The notes beneath the pieces are model-generated. The model worked only from the letters and a program-made list of their open reading frames with translations, ran no database searches and was not told where the DNA came from. Below are positions 9,128 to 17,498 of a stretch of DNA of 62,594 nucleotides, in pieces. Within the stretch, counting starts at the first letter, position 1; each line of letters starts with the position of its first letter. The DNA lies in IMG/VR virus record IMGVR_UViG_3300027217_000003, positions 1 through 62,594 of that record. One strand, 5' to 3'. Both the position numbers and the translations under genes were made by a program. The stretch is from a virus.

Positions 9128-9155
9128 AATTATACCCCGTAAATATGTTAAGTTT
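9128..9155 (-). promoter_or_regulatory. Middle-type promoter candidate (AAACTTA-N14-TATAATT)
   Basis: Minus strand: AAACTTA at 9155-9149, then 14 bases, then TATAATT at 9134-9128. The -10-like box ends three bases before the gp62 ATG. The upstream box overlaps the RNase H stop codon. Confidence 0.6.
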
Positions 9156-10386
9156 AGAACAATTCGTTCAGCTTCTTAGTCTTAGGTTGATCTTCCTTCT
9201 TTGGCTTTTCATCAACTAATTTTAGACCGCTAAAGGGATCCATTCCTTTGGGTACGACTTGTTTATCGCGATCAGTAAAGCCCGTTCCTTCAAGGATGCG
9301 TTCCATCTGTGATAGATTATGGAAATTAGGACTATCATAAGGCTTAGAGATTTCCTTATAGATTGCTTTTAGAATAGGTTCTGGTATGATGCGAACGTGA
9401 AGAAACATTAGTTGAATGTTTTGCATCAAATTAGAAGCAATCTGTTCTACGTTTGAGTTACCAACCGACCTATAGATTACATCGCACATGTGCTGACGAT
9501 TTTCTTTGATGAACAAATGTTCTACCTGAAAACTACCATAGTCTTTTTCATATTGTGCAAGAATCTTTTCAGATTGCTTTTCTGTGATTGAAAAGGTACG
9601 ATGCTTGCCATTATTCATTTGCTTATCGTAAGTGACAACTGAAGGTATGTTATCTGATTTATCACCGATAAGAATCTTTTTGAACAGAAATTCACGTGAA
9701 TCTATTTCTTCAATACTAACGCGATTACGTTTAACCCAATCATTAATATCATCTTTAAGACTACCTGCGATGTCAGAACCTGATAGGTTAAATAGTAAGT
9801 CATCATCAGACTTGGTATCATTAGACTCACCCTCTAATAGAGCGGTGAAACCGTTAAATGCAATAAGATTACGTTTAGTGTTGTAGTACCAAAGAGTATA
9901 ACCATCAGTGGCTTGGGTGTAATCAACCAATTGAATAAGATCACGGTCGCCTGTCCATACGATGCAATTGCGGCCCTGATTGTTTAATTCAGTTGCCCAT
10001 GCAAACAGAATATCGTCAGCTTCGGCACCATTAGTTTGTTGAACAATAACACCCTGTTTTTGAAGAACCGTACGAAAGCTATCGTATACACTATACACTG
10101 CATCCCAATCGACTGAGTCATCGGCTACACGAGTACCCTTGTATTCAGCTTCAGGAAACAGATCTTTACGCCAAGACTTAGAATCAACAGCAACAACAAC
10201 CTGATCAATGAAAGGTCGCATTTTACGAATTTCGCTGGCAATATCGATACACAGCTTGCGCATGAACTGTGCTTTTTCCTTTTCATCTCCTAACAGTTTA
10301 CCGGACTTGCTACGAGGCATGACATATAGACGGCTGTATACAAAGTAGTTGCCATCGATCATTAACGTGTGTTTGCCTAATTTCAT
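9154..10386 (-). CDS. rnh: 5'-3' exonuclease / RNase H (T4 Rnh, FEN-type)
   Basis: A 410-residue flap-type nuclease that should remove RNA primers. Metal-binding acidic motifs appear in the family order: LMIDGNYF at the N-terminus, AVDSKSWRKDLF with YKGTR, GAEADDILFAW, TGDRDLIQLV, then LIGDKSDNIP, which begins the H3TH DNA-binding element. It is longer than T4 RNase H (305) because of a C-terminal extension with a Lys/Pro-rich linker ending KKLNELF. T4 RNase H contacts the gp32 and gp45 machinery; the Leu-Phe tail here resembles those of the polymerase C-half and the gp33 candidate and may bind the clamp. Confidence 0.9.
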   Translation of the reverse strand: MKLGKHTLMIDGNYFVYSRLYVMPRSKSGKLLGDEKEKAQFMRKLCIDIASEIRKMRPFIDQVVVAVDSKSWRKDLFPEAEYKGTRVADDSVDWDAVYSVYDSFRTVLQKQGVIVQQTNGAEADDILFAWATELNNQGRNCIVWTGDRDLIQLVDYTQATDGYTLWYYNTKRNLIAFNGFTALLEGESNDTKSDDDLLFNLSGSDIAGSLKDDINDWVKRNRVSIEEIDSREFLFKKILIGDKSDNIPSVVTYDKQMNNGKHRTFSITEKQSEKILAQYEKDYGSFQVEHLFIKENRQHMCDVIYRSVGNSNVEQIASNLMQNIQLMFLHVRIIPEPILKAIYKEISKPYDSPNFHNLSQMERILEGTGFTDRDKQVVPKGMDPFSGLKLVDEKPKKEDQPKTKKLNELF

Positions 10387-10401
10387 AACTTTTATCTTTA
10401 T

Positions 10402-10431
10402 AGGGCTAATATAACAAATTCCGGTGACCCG
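10402..10431 (-). promoter_or_regulatory. Promoter candidate CGGGTC-N10-GTTATATTAGCCC
   Basis: Minus strand: CGGGTC at 10431-10426, exactly ten bases, then GTTATATT at 10415-10408. The 16-base string ATAGGGCTAATATAAC on the plus strand (10400-10415) recurs before the gene at 51145-51447, and a variant occurs near 41470. It lies 21 bases upstream of the RNase H gene. Confidence 0.55.
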
Positions 10432-10437
10432 AGGAAA

Positions 10438-11394
10438 TTATTGCTTAATAATTGTTTGTATTTTGTAAATACATGACAACATTGTAATAACTGGATCAAT
10501 CACATTGATTCGTTGAGCTTGATGCTCAGCGACAACAATGATGATTTGAGGAATAAATCTTGCAGCCTGTGTTTTTTCTTGCTTGATGTATTCAATGAAG
10601 TCTTGTCCTAGTGATTGTAGAACATCATCAACACGATTAGAGTATTCACTAACGAGAAGCTTATAGTTCTTCACTGGATCCATTTCGTTAAAGATGAGTT
10701 CAAACACGTCTTTATAGACCGAGTTGAATCGTTTTACATCTTCGATACCAATTGAAGTGGTACCCTGTGACTTATAACCTTGAAGTTTGTTTAAAGTTGT
10801 GCGAAGGTCTGGGAAGTTACGACGAACAAACTCAACCAATGCATCTTTTTCAATCGTCAAGTCTTCGTCTTTACAAACTTCATGAACGCGGCGAATGTAT
10901 TTCTTAGTTAATTCAGCTTCTTCATTCTTATCAAAGTCAAAGTTAATGACTTCAAATCGGCTAAGAATTGGATCTGGTAACTTGTTAATGTAGTTACATG
11001 TTGCAATGAATCGTGAGTTGGAAGCAAATTGTTCCATCGTAGCACGAAGAGCCTTGAAGAACTGATCAGATACACCATCGACCTCATCAAGAATAACTAC
11101 CTTGAATTTATTTCGGTCATCTAGGATTGACATGGTTGAACAGAAGTCAGTGATACGAGTTCTGATAACATCAACTGATGTATCTGTTGAAGCGTTAATA
11201 TATAGGTAAGGTAACTCAAACTGATTGACAATTGCCTTAGCAGTTGATGTTTTACCAGTCCCTGGGCTTCCAGCGAACAGCATGTTCTGTTGGATTCCAT
11301 CTTTGAACTTGTTCATCACTCGTTCGGGTAGAATCAAATGGTCCAAGTTCTTTGGACGGTACTTTTCAGTAAAGAGTTGCGTCAATGATTGCAT
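10438..11394 (-). CDS. gp44: Clamp loader large subunit (T4 gp44-like)
   Basis: A 318-residue AAA+ ATPase, the same size as T4 gp44 (319). It starts LTQLFTEKYRPKNLDHL, typical of RFC-type loaders, followed by Walker A GSPGTGKTS at 42-50, Walker B ILDEVD at 101-106, sensor 1 FIATCNY, and the SRF arginine-finger motif at 145-147. With gp62 it should load the gp45 clamp at primer ends. A candidate middle promoter precedes it and overlaps the upstream edge of the divergent plus-strand gene. Confidence 0.93.
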   Translation of the reverse strand: MQSLTQLFTEKYRPKNLDHLILPERVMNKFKDGIQQNMLFAGSPGTGKTSTAKAIVNQFELPYLYINASTDTSVDVIRTRITDFCSTMSILDDRNKFKVVILDEVDGVSDQFFKALRATMEQFASNSRFIATCNYINKLPDPILSRFEVINFDFDKNEEAELTKKYIRRVHEVCKDEDLTIEKDALVEFVRRNFPDLRTTLNKLQGYKSQGTTSIGIEDVKRFNSVYKDVFELIFNEMDPVKNYKLLVSEYSNRVDDVLQSLGQDFIEYIKQEKTQAARFIPQIIIVVAEHQAQRINVIDPVITMLSCIYKIQTIIKQ

Positions 11395-11412
11395 AATTTA
11401 CACGTTTACAGA

Positions 11413-11441
11413 GGTTATACCTCACAGCTTACAGTTAGTTT
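11413..11441 (-). promoter_or_regulatory. Middle-type promoter candidate for gp44 (AAACTAA-N15-TATAACC)
   Basis: Minus strand: AAACTAA at 11441-11435, 15 bases, TATAACC at 11419-11413, then 18 bases to the gp44 ATG. The upstream box ends two bases before the ATG of the divergent plus-strand gene, so the two genes share this 49-base control region. Confidence 0.55.
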
Positions 11442-11443
11442 CA

Positions 11444-11950
11444 ATGGCATACGCTAAGAAATATCCGCACATCAAATATAAAGACGGGGTCAGGGGCAAA
11501 CATGGAGTTGCGTTTGAAACCCTGTCCAAGTTACATAAGCGTTTTCTACTAGAACATCCAAACATCAAAGACTTTGTAAAGGATGAGCAGAAACTGAAGG
11601 CTGTATTAGGATTATTCAGAGGTTCAAATGATCGTCACAAGACCAAGCTGTTCTATGACTGGATTGAAGGTGATCTTAAAAAGATCGACGATGTATACGA
11701 TTCTTATAGATCGATCGATTGGGCTTGCGCAATCTCTGGACGTCCGATCAAATCTAAGATGGGTGACTTTAGCGCTCGAAACTTTGTACACCCAGAGTAT
11801 TGGGATGCCCTTGAGGTTGGCATTAACCAGAGTGTACTGAAATCTTCACTTGAGTTTCGCCAAAAATGTCAACAGCTCCTCCTGAATGAACAGAAGGAGC
11901 TGATGAAAGTGTTCAAAAAGAATGCTAATCCTCGAAAGAGATTAGATTAG
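11444..11950 (+). CDS. Hypothetical basic protein on the opposite strand
   Basis: A 168-residue protein, one of only two plus-strand genes in the window. It starts MAYAKKYPHIKYKDG and is rich in Lys, Arg and aromatic residues (KLHKRFLLEH, LFRGSNDRHKTKLFYDWIEGDLKKIDD) and ends in a basic KKNANPRKRLD tail, suggesting nucleic-acid binding. I see no homing-endonuclease motif (no LAGLIDADG, GIY-YIG or HNH pattern). It diverges from gp44 and converges on the coiled-coil gene downstream, overlapping it tail to tail by nine bases. I do not recognise the family. Its isolated orientation suggests separate regulation or late acquisition. Confidence 0.7.
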   Translation: MAYAKKYPHIKYKDGVRGKHGVAFETLSKLHKRFLLEHPNIKDFVKDEQKLKAVLGLFRGSNDRHKTKLFYDWIEGDLKKIDDVYDSYRSIDWACAISGRPIKSKMGDFSARNFVHPEYWDALEVGINQSVLKSSLEFRQKCQQLLLNEQKELMKVFKKNANPRKRLD

Positions 11951-13156
11951 TTTTGCAAATCTATCTTTAACTGTGTTAATAGTGTAACGTGATTCGTTTA
12001 AAGAATTAGAGTATTCTACCTTTTTAATTTTAGCATCGTACTTGGAATATAAAGGTGTTCCGTTTAGTTGCCATTCTTCTTTTTCTGAAATTTCAGAAGC
12101 AAGTTCATTTAAACCCAATTCTTCAGCCCTTAGAATCAATGATTCTTTTGTAGCAGTCTTTTTAACCAGTGCAGATTTAGCATCTTTCATCTGTTTAATA
12201 TCTTGTTTAGACTTATCGATTTCGGCTTTAATATTGATGATCTTTTCGTCGAAAGATTCGGGATCGGTTGACTTTGCCTTTTCGTCTTCAACTGATTTTA
12301 GCTTCTTCTTAAGATCAGCTTCTCTTGCCATTTCATCTTTGATATTCTGATCATATTGAGCAATATCTGCCTCCATGTTATCGTCTTTTCTAGGTTCTTC
12401 CTGTTGAGGTTCCTGTTGAGGTTCCTGTTCAGGTTCCTGTTGAGGTTCATTATTGGATGTTTTTTTAGCTTTCGCCGCCGCAGCTGCTTCTTGATCCTTT
12501 TTATCTTGCGCAGATTTCGCAGCTGTTTTTTTATCTTCTTCAGAAGGTTCAAGCTCTTTTAGAGCAGCTTCATTTTCTTTGTATCTTTTTTGAAGATCGG
12601 CCATTCTTTGCTTTAAATCACCAGCTTCTTTTTTATCAATACCTGCACCTGAGTGAGCTTTGATAACTGCTAGCTCTCCTTCAATTTTAGCGTTTGATAA
12701 TTTCTTATCTACTAAACCTCCTTTGTTAGCAAATCTATCATTGACAGCATCTTGTAGAGATTTGATTTGACTGGTAAGAAGGGTTTCCCTGTCTTTGATC
12801 TTGTTCTTTTGCTCTGTGTTTGGAGCTTCATCCCTTGCAATCTCAAGAGCAACTTTATTAACCTTAATGTTATTAACCTTCTTTTGAGCTTTAACGGCTT
12901 TCATTGAAGTAATCCATTGAACGATAATGTTGTCGTCGCCGGCTTCTTCAATTTTTTCAGGAGTATTGAATTCTTCTTCTAGCTCCTCAGATACTTGAGA
13001 AACTAGAGTTTCTAGTGATGTGATGATAGTATCGACATCTTTAATAACCGCCTCTCTTGAAGTAGCGGACGTTGTTTCTGCCGCGGCAGGGGCTTCAGCA
13101 CCTTCCTTTAAGAAAGATTCATAAAGCTTGATCGCAGATTTCATCTTTAATTTCAT
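11942..13156 (-). CDS. Coiled-coil virion or core protein with capsid-targeting-like N-terminus
   Basis: A 404-residue, highly charged, low-complexity protein dominated by coiled-coil heptads, with an Ala-rich block and a Gln/Glu/Pro repeat near the middle (PQQEPEQEPQQEPQQEEP). The start is at 13156 or, more in line with related N-termini, at the ATG at 13144, giving MKSAIKLYESFLKEGAEAP. That peptide resembles the T4 internal-protein capsid-targeting sequence (MKTYQEFIAEA). It is immediately downstream of gp23 in transcription order. Likely a head core or internal protein cut by the prohead protease; no enzymatic motif seen. Confidence 0.6.
   Translation of the reverse strand: MKLKMKSAIKLYESFLKEGAEAPAAAETTSATSREAVIKDVDTIITSLETLVSQVSEELEEEFNTPEKIEEAGDDNIIVQWITSMKAVKAQKKVNNIKVNKVALEIARDEAPNTEQKNKIKDRETLLTSQIKSLQDAVNDRFANKGGLVDKKLSNAKIEGELAVIKAHSGAGIDKKEAGDLKQRMADLQKRYKENEAALKELEPSEEDKKTAAKSAQDKKDQEAAAAAKAKKTSNNEPQQEPEQEPQQEPQQEEPRKDDNMEADIAQYDQNIKDEMAREADLKKKLKSVEDEKAKSTDPESFDEKIINIKAEIDKSKQDIKQMKDAKSALVKKTATKESLILRAEELGLNELASEISEKEEWQLNGTPLYSKYDAKIKKVEYSNSLNESRYTINTVKDRFAKLI
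12396..12447 (-). repeat. Short in-frame repeat coding Gln/Glu/Pro
   Basis: Near-identical 12-base units (variants of TTCCTGTTGAGG on the plus strand) are repeated in tandem about four to five times within the coiled-coil gene, coding for the QQEP repeats. They could vary in copy number by slippage. Confidence 0.6.
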
Positions 13157-13184
13157 AGTTGTAGATGTATTTTTATCTATAACC

Positions 13185-13192
13185 TATATATC
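13185..13192 (-). promoter_or_regulatory. Late-promoter-like box
   Basis: GATATATA on the minus strand, 28 bases before the first ATG of the coiled-coil core protein and just after the gp23 terminator. Confidence 0.55.
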
Positions 13193-13196
13193 CTAT

Positions 13197-13229
13197 AAAA
13201 AAAGAAGGGCTCCATTTCTGGAGCCCTTC
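13197..13229 (-). terminator. Rho-independent terminator after gp23
   Basis: On the minus strand an 11-base-pair stem (GAAGGGCTCCA / TGGAGCCCTTC, loop of four) is followed by seven T residues. It lies 27 bases past the capsid stop codon. Confidence 0.85.
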
Positions 13230-13255
13230 AAGAAGGATTATACTAAATCTAAAGA

Positions 13256-14749
13256 TTAAGCTAGGTTTAGTAGGTTAGACCAAGTAGCACCAGCTGCGTC
13301 ATTCGTAACTTCGAATGATACGTACTGAGTCTCTGGGTGGAAACCTGCTTCAACTAGAGCGAATCTAGACTTAACAGCAATCTTAGGAGCCATAGTACCC
13401 TCTGCGATAGTCTGAACTGATTCAGCCATTAGGTATGGCATGAATACTAGACCTGGAGAGTTACCATCACCTTTTCTACCAACTACTACAGTGTAATCGT
13501 CCCATGCTTTTCTTGGATCAGTGTAAACATTGATACCAGCAACAGAACCTACAGGGTAGATAGCACCAGCAGCTTGAGAGATAGTGTTAGCCATTGGGTT
13601 TGCAACGAAACCAGCTACAGCTTGAAGAACAGTTGCAGTCTGTGGACCAACAACTGCGAAGTTACCAGCACCTCTTCTACCTCTGTTAGCGATCAAGTTA
13701 GCAGCAGCTAGAATCTGTGAAAGAAGTCTTCTGTGAACTGAAGCAACAGTCTCGCCACCAGCTAGATCAGCAGCAGCAGGAAGTTTTAGGTCGAAACCAG
13801 TTGAATTACCAAGTACATTAAGAGGAGCTGCTGGGAATACAGACTTAACGTTTCTGTAACCTAGAACCTTCATTTCTCTTAGGATTAGGTTGTTGATTGA
13901 CTGAGTTAGTTCGTTAGTTAGAACTGCCTCAACTTGAGCTACAGCGTCAACACCGAATTGCTTAAGATCTTGAACTTGCTCTCTAGTAACTGCAGCAGCA
14001 ACTTGGAAAGTTTCAGCAGCAACTGACTTAGAGAATAGAGATAGACCCATGATGTTCTCAGCCTTTCTCTCACCGTCTTCTCTCTTGAAAGGATCGCCAG
14101 CAGCGTTAGATGCAGAGAAACCAGGAATGTGGTCTTCTAGAGCCTTAACTAGTTCAACTGTTGCAGCTGGAACAGCTACAGCCAATCTGAAGTCAGCTTG
14201 TACGTTAGCATCGATTAGTGCAGTACCGATCACCTTGTAGATGTCGTTACCGTCGATTCTTGAAGTACCAACGAACTCGTATGCAGCGTGAGTAGCACCA
14301 CCAGCGATATCAGCACCAGTACCTGAATCAGTTGAGAAGTAGTATACGTTAGCTAGTTTAGCGTCATCTCTCTTCGCGCCACCGTCGTATACGAAGTCTA
14401 GGTAAGAAAGTAGACCCATTGGACCAGCCATAGGAACTACAGGAACTAGATCTAGACCTACAGTTTGTGCAGCAACTTGCATTGCTAGAGGAAGTAGTGA
14501 TGGAGACTTGTCACCAGAACCGTCACCTGCAGAACCTGCAGTGTTGAATGCTGATGGGAAAGAAACTGCACCCATACCTTTTACCATAGATGGTAGAACT
14601 GAAGAAAGTGTAGCTTCTTCATAAAGCTTGTGATTGTGGCAGTATTCTGACATCCAAGCTAGTTTGTTTGAATCGTTGATACCAGTAGCAGACTCGATGA
14701 TAGGAGCCCATGTTGCTCTGATTTCAGCTTCATTGATTAAATTTGCCAT
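13256..14749 (-). CDS. gp23: Major capsid protein (T4 gp23-like)
   Basis: A 497-residue capsid subunit, close in length to T4 gp23 (521). It has the family hallmarks: WAPIIESATGI near the N-terminus, VSFPSAFNTAGS, a long Gly/Ala-rich core, INNLILREM, RGAGNFAVVGP, GINVYTDPRKAWDDYTVVVGRKG and a C-terminal LVEAGFHPETQYVSFEV. The N-terminal 40-60 residues contain Glu-rich sites that may be cleaved by the prohead protease, as in T4 (after Glu65), but the exact site is not obvious. It has a strong terminator downstream and an unusually long AT-rich upstream region. Confidence 0.95.
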   Translation of the reverse strand: MANLINEAEIRATWAPIIESATGINDSNKLAWMSEYCHNHKLYEEATLSSVLPSMVKGMGAVSFPSAFNTAGSAGDGSGDKSPSLLPLAMQVAAQTVGLDLVPVVPMAGPMGLLSYLDFVYDGGAKRDDAKLANVYYFSTDSGTGADIAGGATHAAYEFVGTSRIDGNDIYKVIGTALIDANVQADFRLAVAVPAATVELVKALEDHIPGFSASNAAGDPFKREDGERKAENIMGLSLFSKSVAAETFQVAAAVTREQVQDLKQFGVDAVAQVEAVLTNELTQSINNLILREMKVLGYRNVKSVFPAAPLNVLGNSTGFDLKLPAAADLAGGETVASVHRRLLSQILAAANLIANRGRRGAGNFAVVGPQTATVLQAVAGFVANPMANTISQAAGAIYPVGSVAGINVYTDPRKAWDDYTVVVGRKGDGNSPGLVFMPYLMAESVQTIAEGTMAPKIAVKSRFALVEAGFHPETQYVSFEVTNDAAGATWSNLLNLA

Positions 14750-14830
14750 TGTAATTTATAATTTTTTTTGGCGTTTGGTTTTGATTCGACATGCTTGAAC
14801 GTTTTGCTTCTTCGTTCTTGTCGATTAGGG

Positions 14831-14838
14831 TATATATT
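14831..14838 (-). promoter_or_regulatory. Late-promoter-like box AATATATA upstream of gp23
   Basis: AATATATA on the minus strand, 81 bases before the gp23 ATG in a 207-base intergenic region. A second AT box (TATAAATT) ends three bases before the ATG. Either could drive gp23. Confidence 0.4.
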
Positions 14839-14914
14839 CAGTTAATTTGATAACCTTTTCAGATTTTTTTGAAAAAAATGAAAAATATGATTTTTTATTT
14901 ACCTGATTATGTTT

Positions 14915-14949
14915 TATAAGAAGAGCCCAGACCCAATGGATCTGGGCTC
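14915..14949 (-). terminator. Probable terminator after the gp21-scaffold gene
   Basis: A nine-base-pair stem (GAGCCCAGA / TCTGGGCTC) with a nine-base loop eight bases past the stop codon. On the minus strand it is followed by TTCTTATAAAA, a weak T tract. The rest of the 14750-14956 gap is AT-rich and holds only the gp23 promoter elements. Confidence 0.6.
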
Positions 14950-14956
14950 GTTAGTA

Positions 14957-17092
14957 TTACTTCTTAAATCTCTTAGCGATTTCTTCGCCAATACCAGTTA
15001 CATCGTAACCGATAGATTTCTTAGGAGCTTCTTCTTTCTTAGCTTCTGTGATCATAGTTAGCTTTTCCATAACTGGAGCAACTTCTCTTAGATCTCTTGT
15101 TTGCCAGAAGTTAGCAACTTGGTAAGGAGTAGAAAGCTTCACCATCTTAGCTTGAGCAGATAATTGATTTCTCTTAGCTTCAGATAGGTTATTCCAGATC
15201 TCTTTGTATTCAGCTGGAGCAGCTTCCACAAAGTAAGGAGTAGTTTGACCTGCAACTTCAACTAGAGCACCTTCCATTAGAGTAACAATTTGTGACTCTG
15301 TTAGGTAACCTCTACCTTCAACTGCTGAAAGAACTTTAGTTCTGTCTTCAACTTCTAGTTCGTTGAATCTTGTCTTAGTAGATTCAGATACAAACTTGAA
15401 GAAGTGAGGATCGTTAGTCTTCTTTTCAGTAGCTTTGTTGATTAGAGAAGAAAGCTTCTCAGAGATTTCTCTTTTGTAAGACTCTAGAGCGTCATCGGTG
15501 ATTGCATCTTCTTCAGATGGAATTTCCTGATCAGCTTGCTTAGTGATTTTCTTATCGTCTTCAGAAGAAACTTCGTCCATATCAGCTTCTAGGTCTTCAG
15601 CGTCGATAGCACCTTCAGCAGATTCTTCAACTTCTTCACCTTCTTTAACTGTTACAGGGTATGTCTTACCGTCGAATTCAAATTCTTTCTCACCTTTATC
15701 TTTAGCTTCTTTAGCTGCAGCAGCGAAAGCTCTTCCTTCTTCGACTTCTTCAGTCTCTTCAGTCTCTTCTGACTCTTCAGCTTCAACAACTTCTTTAGCA
15801 GCTTCTTCACCTTCATCTTCTGGTGCGTCTTGATCAGCTGCGTCAAGTTCTTTCTTGTCATCTTCAGAGTAAACCTCTTTAGTGTCAGCCTCTAGGTCTT
15901 CAGCTTCAACACCAGCTTCTTCACCAGCTGCATCAACTGAACCTTCAGCTGAATTGTCACCAACGTTTTCTAGCTCGTTCTTGTCTGCTGCTTCTTCGTG
16001 ATCTTTTGCTGCTCCTTCACCTTCTTCTTCAACGATTAGGTTAGAATTAATAGTTTCAGCAATGTAATCAGCGTATTCAGAGATTGACTCGATGTTTTCT
16101 TTTAGGTAGTTTAGATACTTTTGAACATTCTCACCTGTAGTAACACCTTCGTTGTAAGATTCTGCCAAATAATTAGCGTAATCCTTAACGTTATTTACTG
16201 ACTCAGCGATGTGCTCAGAGTATTCAATTCCTTGGTCCAACTTTTCTGCCAAGTAGTTAGAGTATTCGATGTTACCATCTAATTTTTCTGCAACGTACTC
16301 AGAGTACTGAATACCTTTGTCAGCTCTTTCAGCAACGTATTCTACGTACTCTGTAAGAGCTTTCATCTTCTCTTCAATAGTCTCAGTAGAAACGGCGGCT
16401 AGAGCTTCTTTAAGCGATTTGATCTCTTCAGCAAGGTAGGCAGAGTACTTGTTGAAATCTTCAACCGCTATAAATCTAGCTTTGTTTTCCATGATGTTTG
16501 TATCGTTATTTTCGATTTTAGTTTCTGTTTCAAGTAGAGTAGCAACTCCTCCAATTTCATAGATTTGAATTAGATCGTCGTTAGCTAGTCCGTAAGATTC
16601 ATTTACTCTTGCAAGTTCAGCGTTCTCGAAACCTGGATCAGCAACTAGATCGTAAGTGAAAAGTTGCTTGATTTTAACTTTACCGTCTGATTCAACAACA
16701 CCAGCAGCTCTTGAAGAGATGTGCAATGGAATGCCAGAATCAACTAGAGCTTTAGCTTGCTTTCCAGCATCTGTGTCTAGTAGTCTGATTCTACCTCTGA
16801 TTTGCTTAGAATCTTGATCGTAGTGAAGTTCCTCGATTACGTGTGAAACGTTTCTTAGAGAAATGTCAAATTTTTGTGGGTGATCAAGCTCACCTAATAG
16901 CTTAGATGACTTGATTTTCTCCTGTAGAGATTCGATTTGTGGTAAGTATTCTTCAGCTGTATAGATACGATTGTTTCTATTCTTTTTGTCCAGCTCTCCG
17001 AAAATACCTTCGAGTACGTATGAACCTCCTTCTGATTTGAAGTCCAGTGTATTCGATGATCTCTCAAGGATCAATAGATTATGTTGATTCAT
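14957..17092 (-). CDS. gp21: Prohead protease fused to scaffold (gp21-gp22-like)
   Basis: A 711-residue protein. Residues 1-165 are a T4 gp21-type serine protease: GSYVLEGIFGELDKKNRNNR, the GELDHP histidine motif near 67-72, and HISSRAAGV near 124 with the nucleophile serine. From about 205 to 345 there are tandem 14-15-residue units of the type YxxYxAEKxDxxI. An acidic linker rich in Glu/Ala follows, then a domain ending KSIGYDVTGIGEEIAKRFKK. T4 gp21 has only 212 residues; the extra length looks like a fused scaffold (gp22 role). The protease should cut itself, the core and gp23 during head maturation. Late box 22 bases upstream. Confidence 0.85.
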   Translation of the reverse strand: MNQHNLLILERSSNTLDFKSEGGSYVLEGIFGELDKKNRNNRIYTAEEYLPQIESLQEKIKSSKLLGELDHPQKFDISLRNVSHVIEELHYDQDSKQIRGRIRLLDTDAGKQAKALVDSGIPLHISSRAAGVVESDGKVKIKQLFTYDLVADPGFENAELARVNESYGLANDDLIQIYEIGGVATLLETETKIENNDTNIMENKARFIAVEDFNKYSAYLAEEIKSLKEALAAVSTETIEEKMKALTEYVEYVAERADKGIQYSEYVAEKLDGNIEYSNYLAEKLDQGIEYSEHIAESVNNVKDYANYLAESYNEGVTTGENVQKYLNYLKENIESISEYADYIAETINSNLIVEEEGEGAAKDHEEAADKNELENVGDNSAEGSVDAAGEEAGVEAEDLEADTKEVYSEDDKKELDAADQDAPEDEGEEAAKEVVEAEESEETEETEEVEEGRAFAAAAKEAKDKGEKEFEFDGKTYPVTVKEGEEVEESAEGAIDAEDLEADMDEVSSEDDKKITKQADQEIPSEEDAITDDALESYKREISEKLSSLINKATEKKTNDPHFFKFVSESTKTRFNELEVEDRTKVLSAVEGRGYLTESQIVTLMEGALVEVAGQTTPYFVEAAPAEYKEIWNNLSEAKRNQLSAQAKMVKLSTPYQVANFWQTRDLREVAPVMEKLTMITEAKKEEAPKKSIGYDVTGIGEEIAKRFKK
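15650..15745 (-). repeat. Copy 1 of the EGxAF..AK..G..EFEFDGKxYPV protein module
   Basis: Encodes EEGRAFAAAAKEAKDKGEKE followed by FEFDGKTYPVTVKE. Two further copies occur in the gene at 51501-53345, so the module is shared between the scaffold and a putative internal protein. Confidence 0.75.
16055..16460 (-). repeat. Tandem YxxYxAE repeats in the scaffold part
   Basis: About seven to eight diverged units of 14-15 residues (YVEYVAERADKGI, YSEYVAEKLDGNI, YSNYLAEKLDQGI, YSEHIAESVNNV, YANYLAESYNEG, YADYIAETI). The spacing fits an extended helix with two tyrosines per unit. Boundaries are approximate. Confidence 0.8.
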
Positions 17093-17114
17093 GAACCTTA
17101 TAGTATATTTGGTT

Positions 17115-17122
17115 TATATATC
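17115..17122 (-). promoter_or_regulatory. Late-promoter-like box before gp21-scaffold
   Basis: GATATATA on the minus strand, 22 bases before the start codon. Confidence 0.55.
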
Positions 17123-17149
17123 CTGATGAAAAAAGAGAAAAATGATTTT

Positions 17150-17494
17150 TTATAGATCTGCTAGAGGATCTTCCTCTCCATCTCCACCATCAGCTTCTTT
17201 CTCAGCTTCTTTTTCTTTCTCTTTCACTTCTGCTTGATAATCATTGAAATACTTTTTGATCTTTTCAATGTCTTCAGTAGAAAATGATAATTGACCAAAC
17301 TTATCGTACATTTTATCTACTGTTTCTTCCTCTGTTTCAGAAGATATTACAATGCCTAAGATCTCTTCTGAAGAGATTTCAGTTCCATCGGTTGTAATCA
17401 TATCGTCGATCACAACTTCTGATTCTTCTCCGGCTTTAATAGCATCTTCAGTAATTGAAGACCAGTATTGTTCAAATGTCTTTAGATTTTTCAT
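17150..17494 (-). CDS. Small acidic prohead core protein (gp67/gp68 position)
   Basis: A 114-residue acidic protein between portal and protease genes, the place of the small core proteins gp67 and gp68 in T4. It begins MKNLKTFEQYWSSITED, a variant of the capsid-targeting-like peptide shared by many proteins here, and ends in a Lys/Glu-rich helix and an Asp/Gly-rich tail (DGGDGEEDPLADL). Sequence similarity to a specific T4 core protein is not visible, so the role is inferred from position, charge and the N-terminus. GATAAATA lies four bases before the ATG. Confidence 0.6.
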   Translation of the reverse strand: MKNLKTFEQYWSSITEDAIKAGEESEVVIDDMITTDGTEISSEEILGIVISSETEEETVDKMYDKFGQLSFSTEDIEKIKKYFNDYQAEVKEKEKEAEKEADGGDGEEDPLADL

Positions 17495-17498
17495 AGTC

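Noticed and set aside
12298-12562. Opposite-strand and shifted open frames in the coiled-coil gene
   Set aside because: They mirror a low-complexity Lys/Glu region and encode unlikely repetitive peptides; they are shadows of the real gene.
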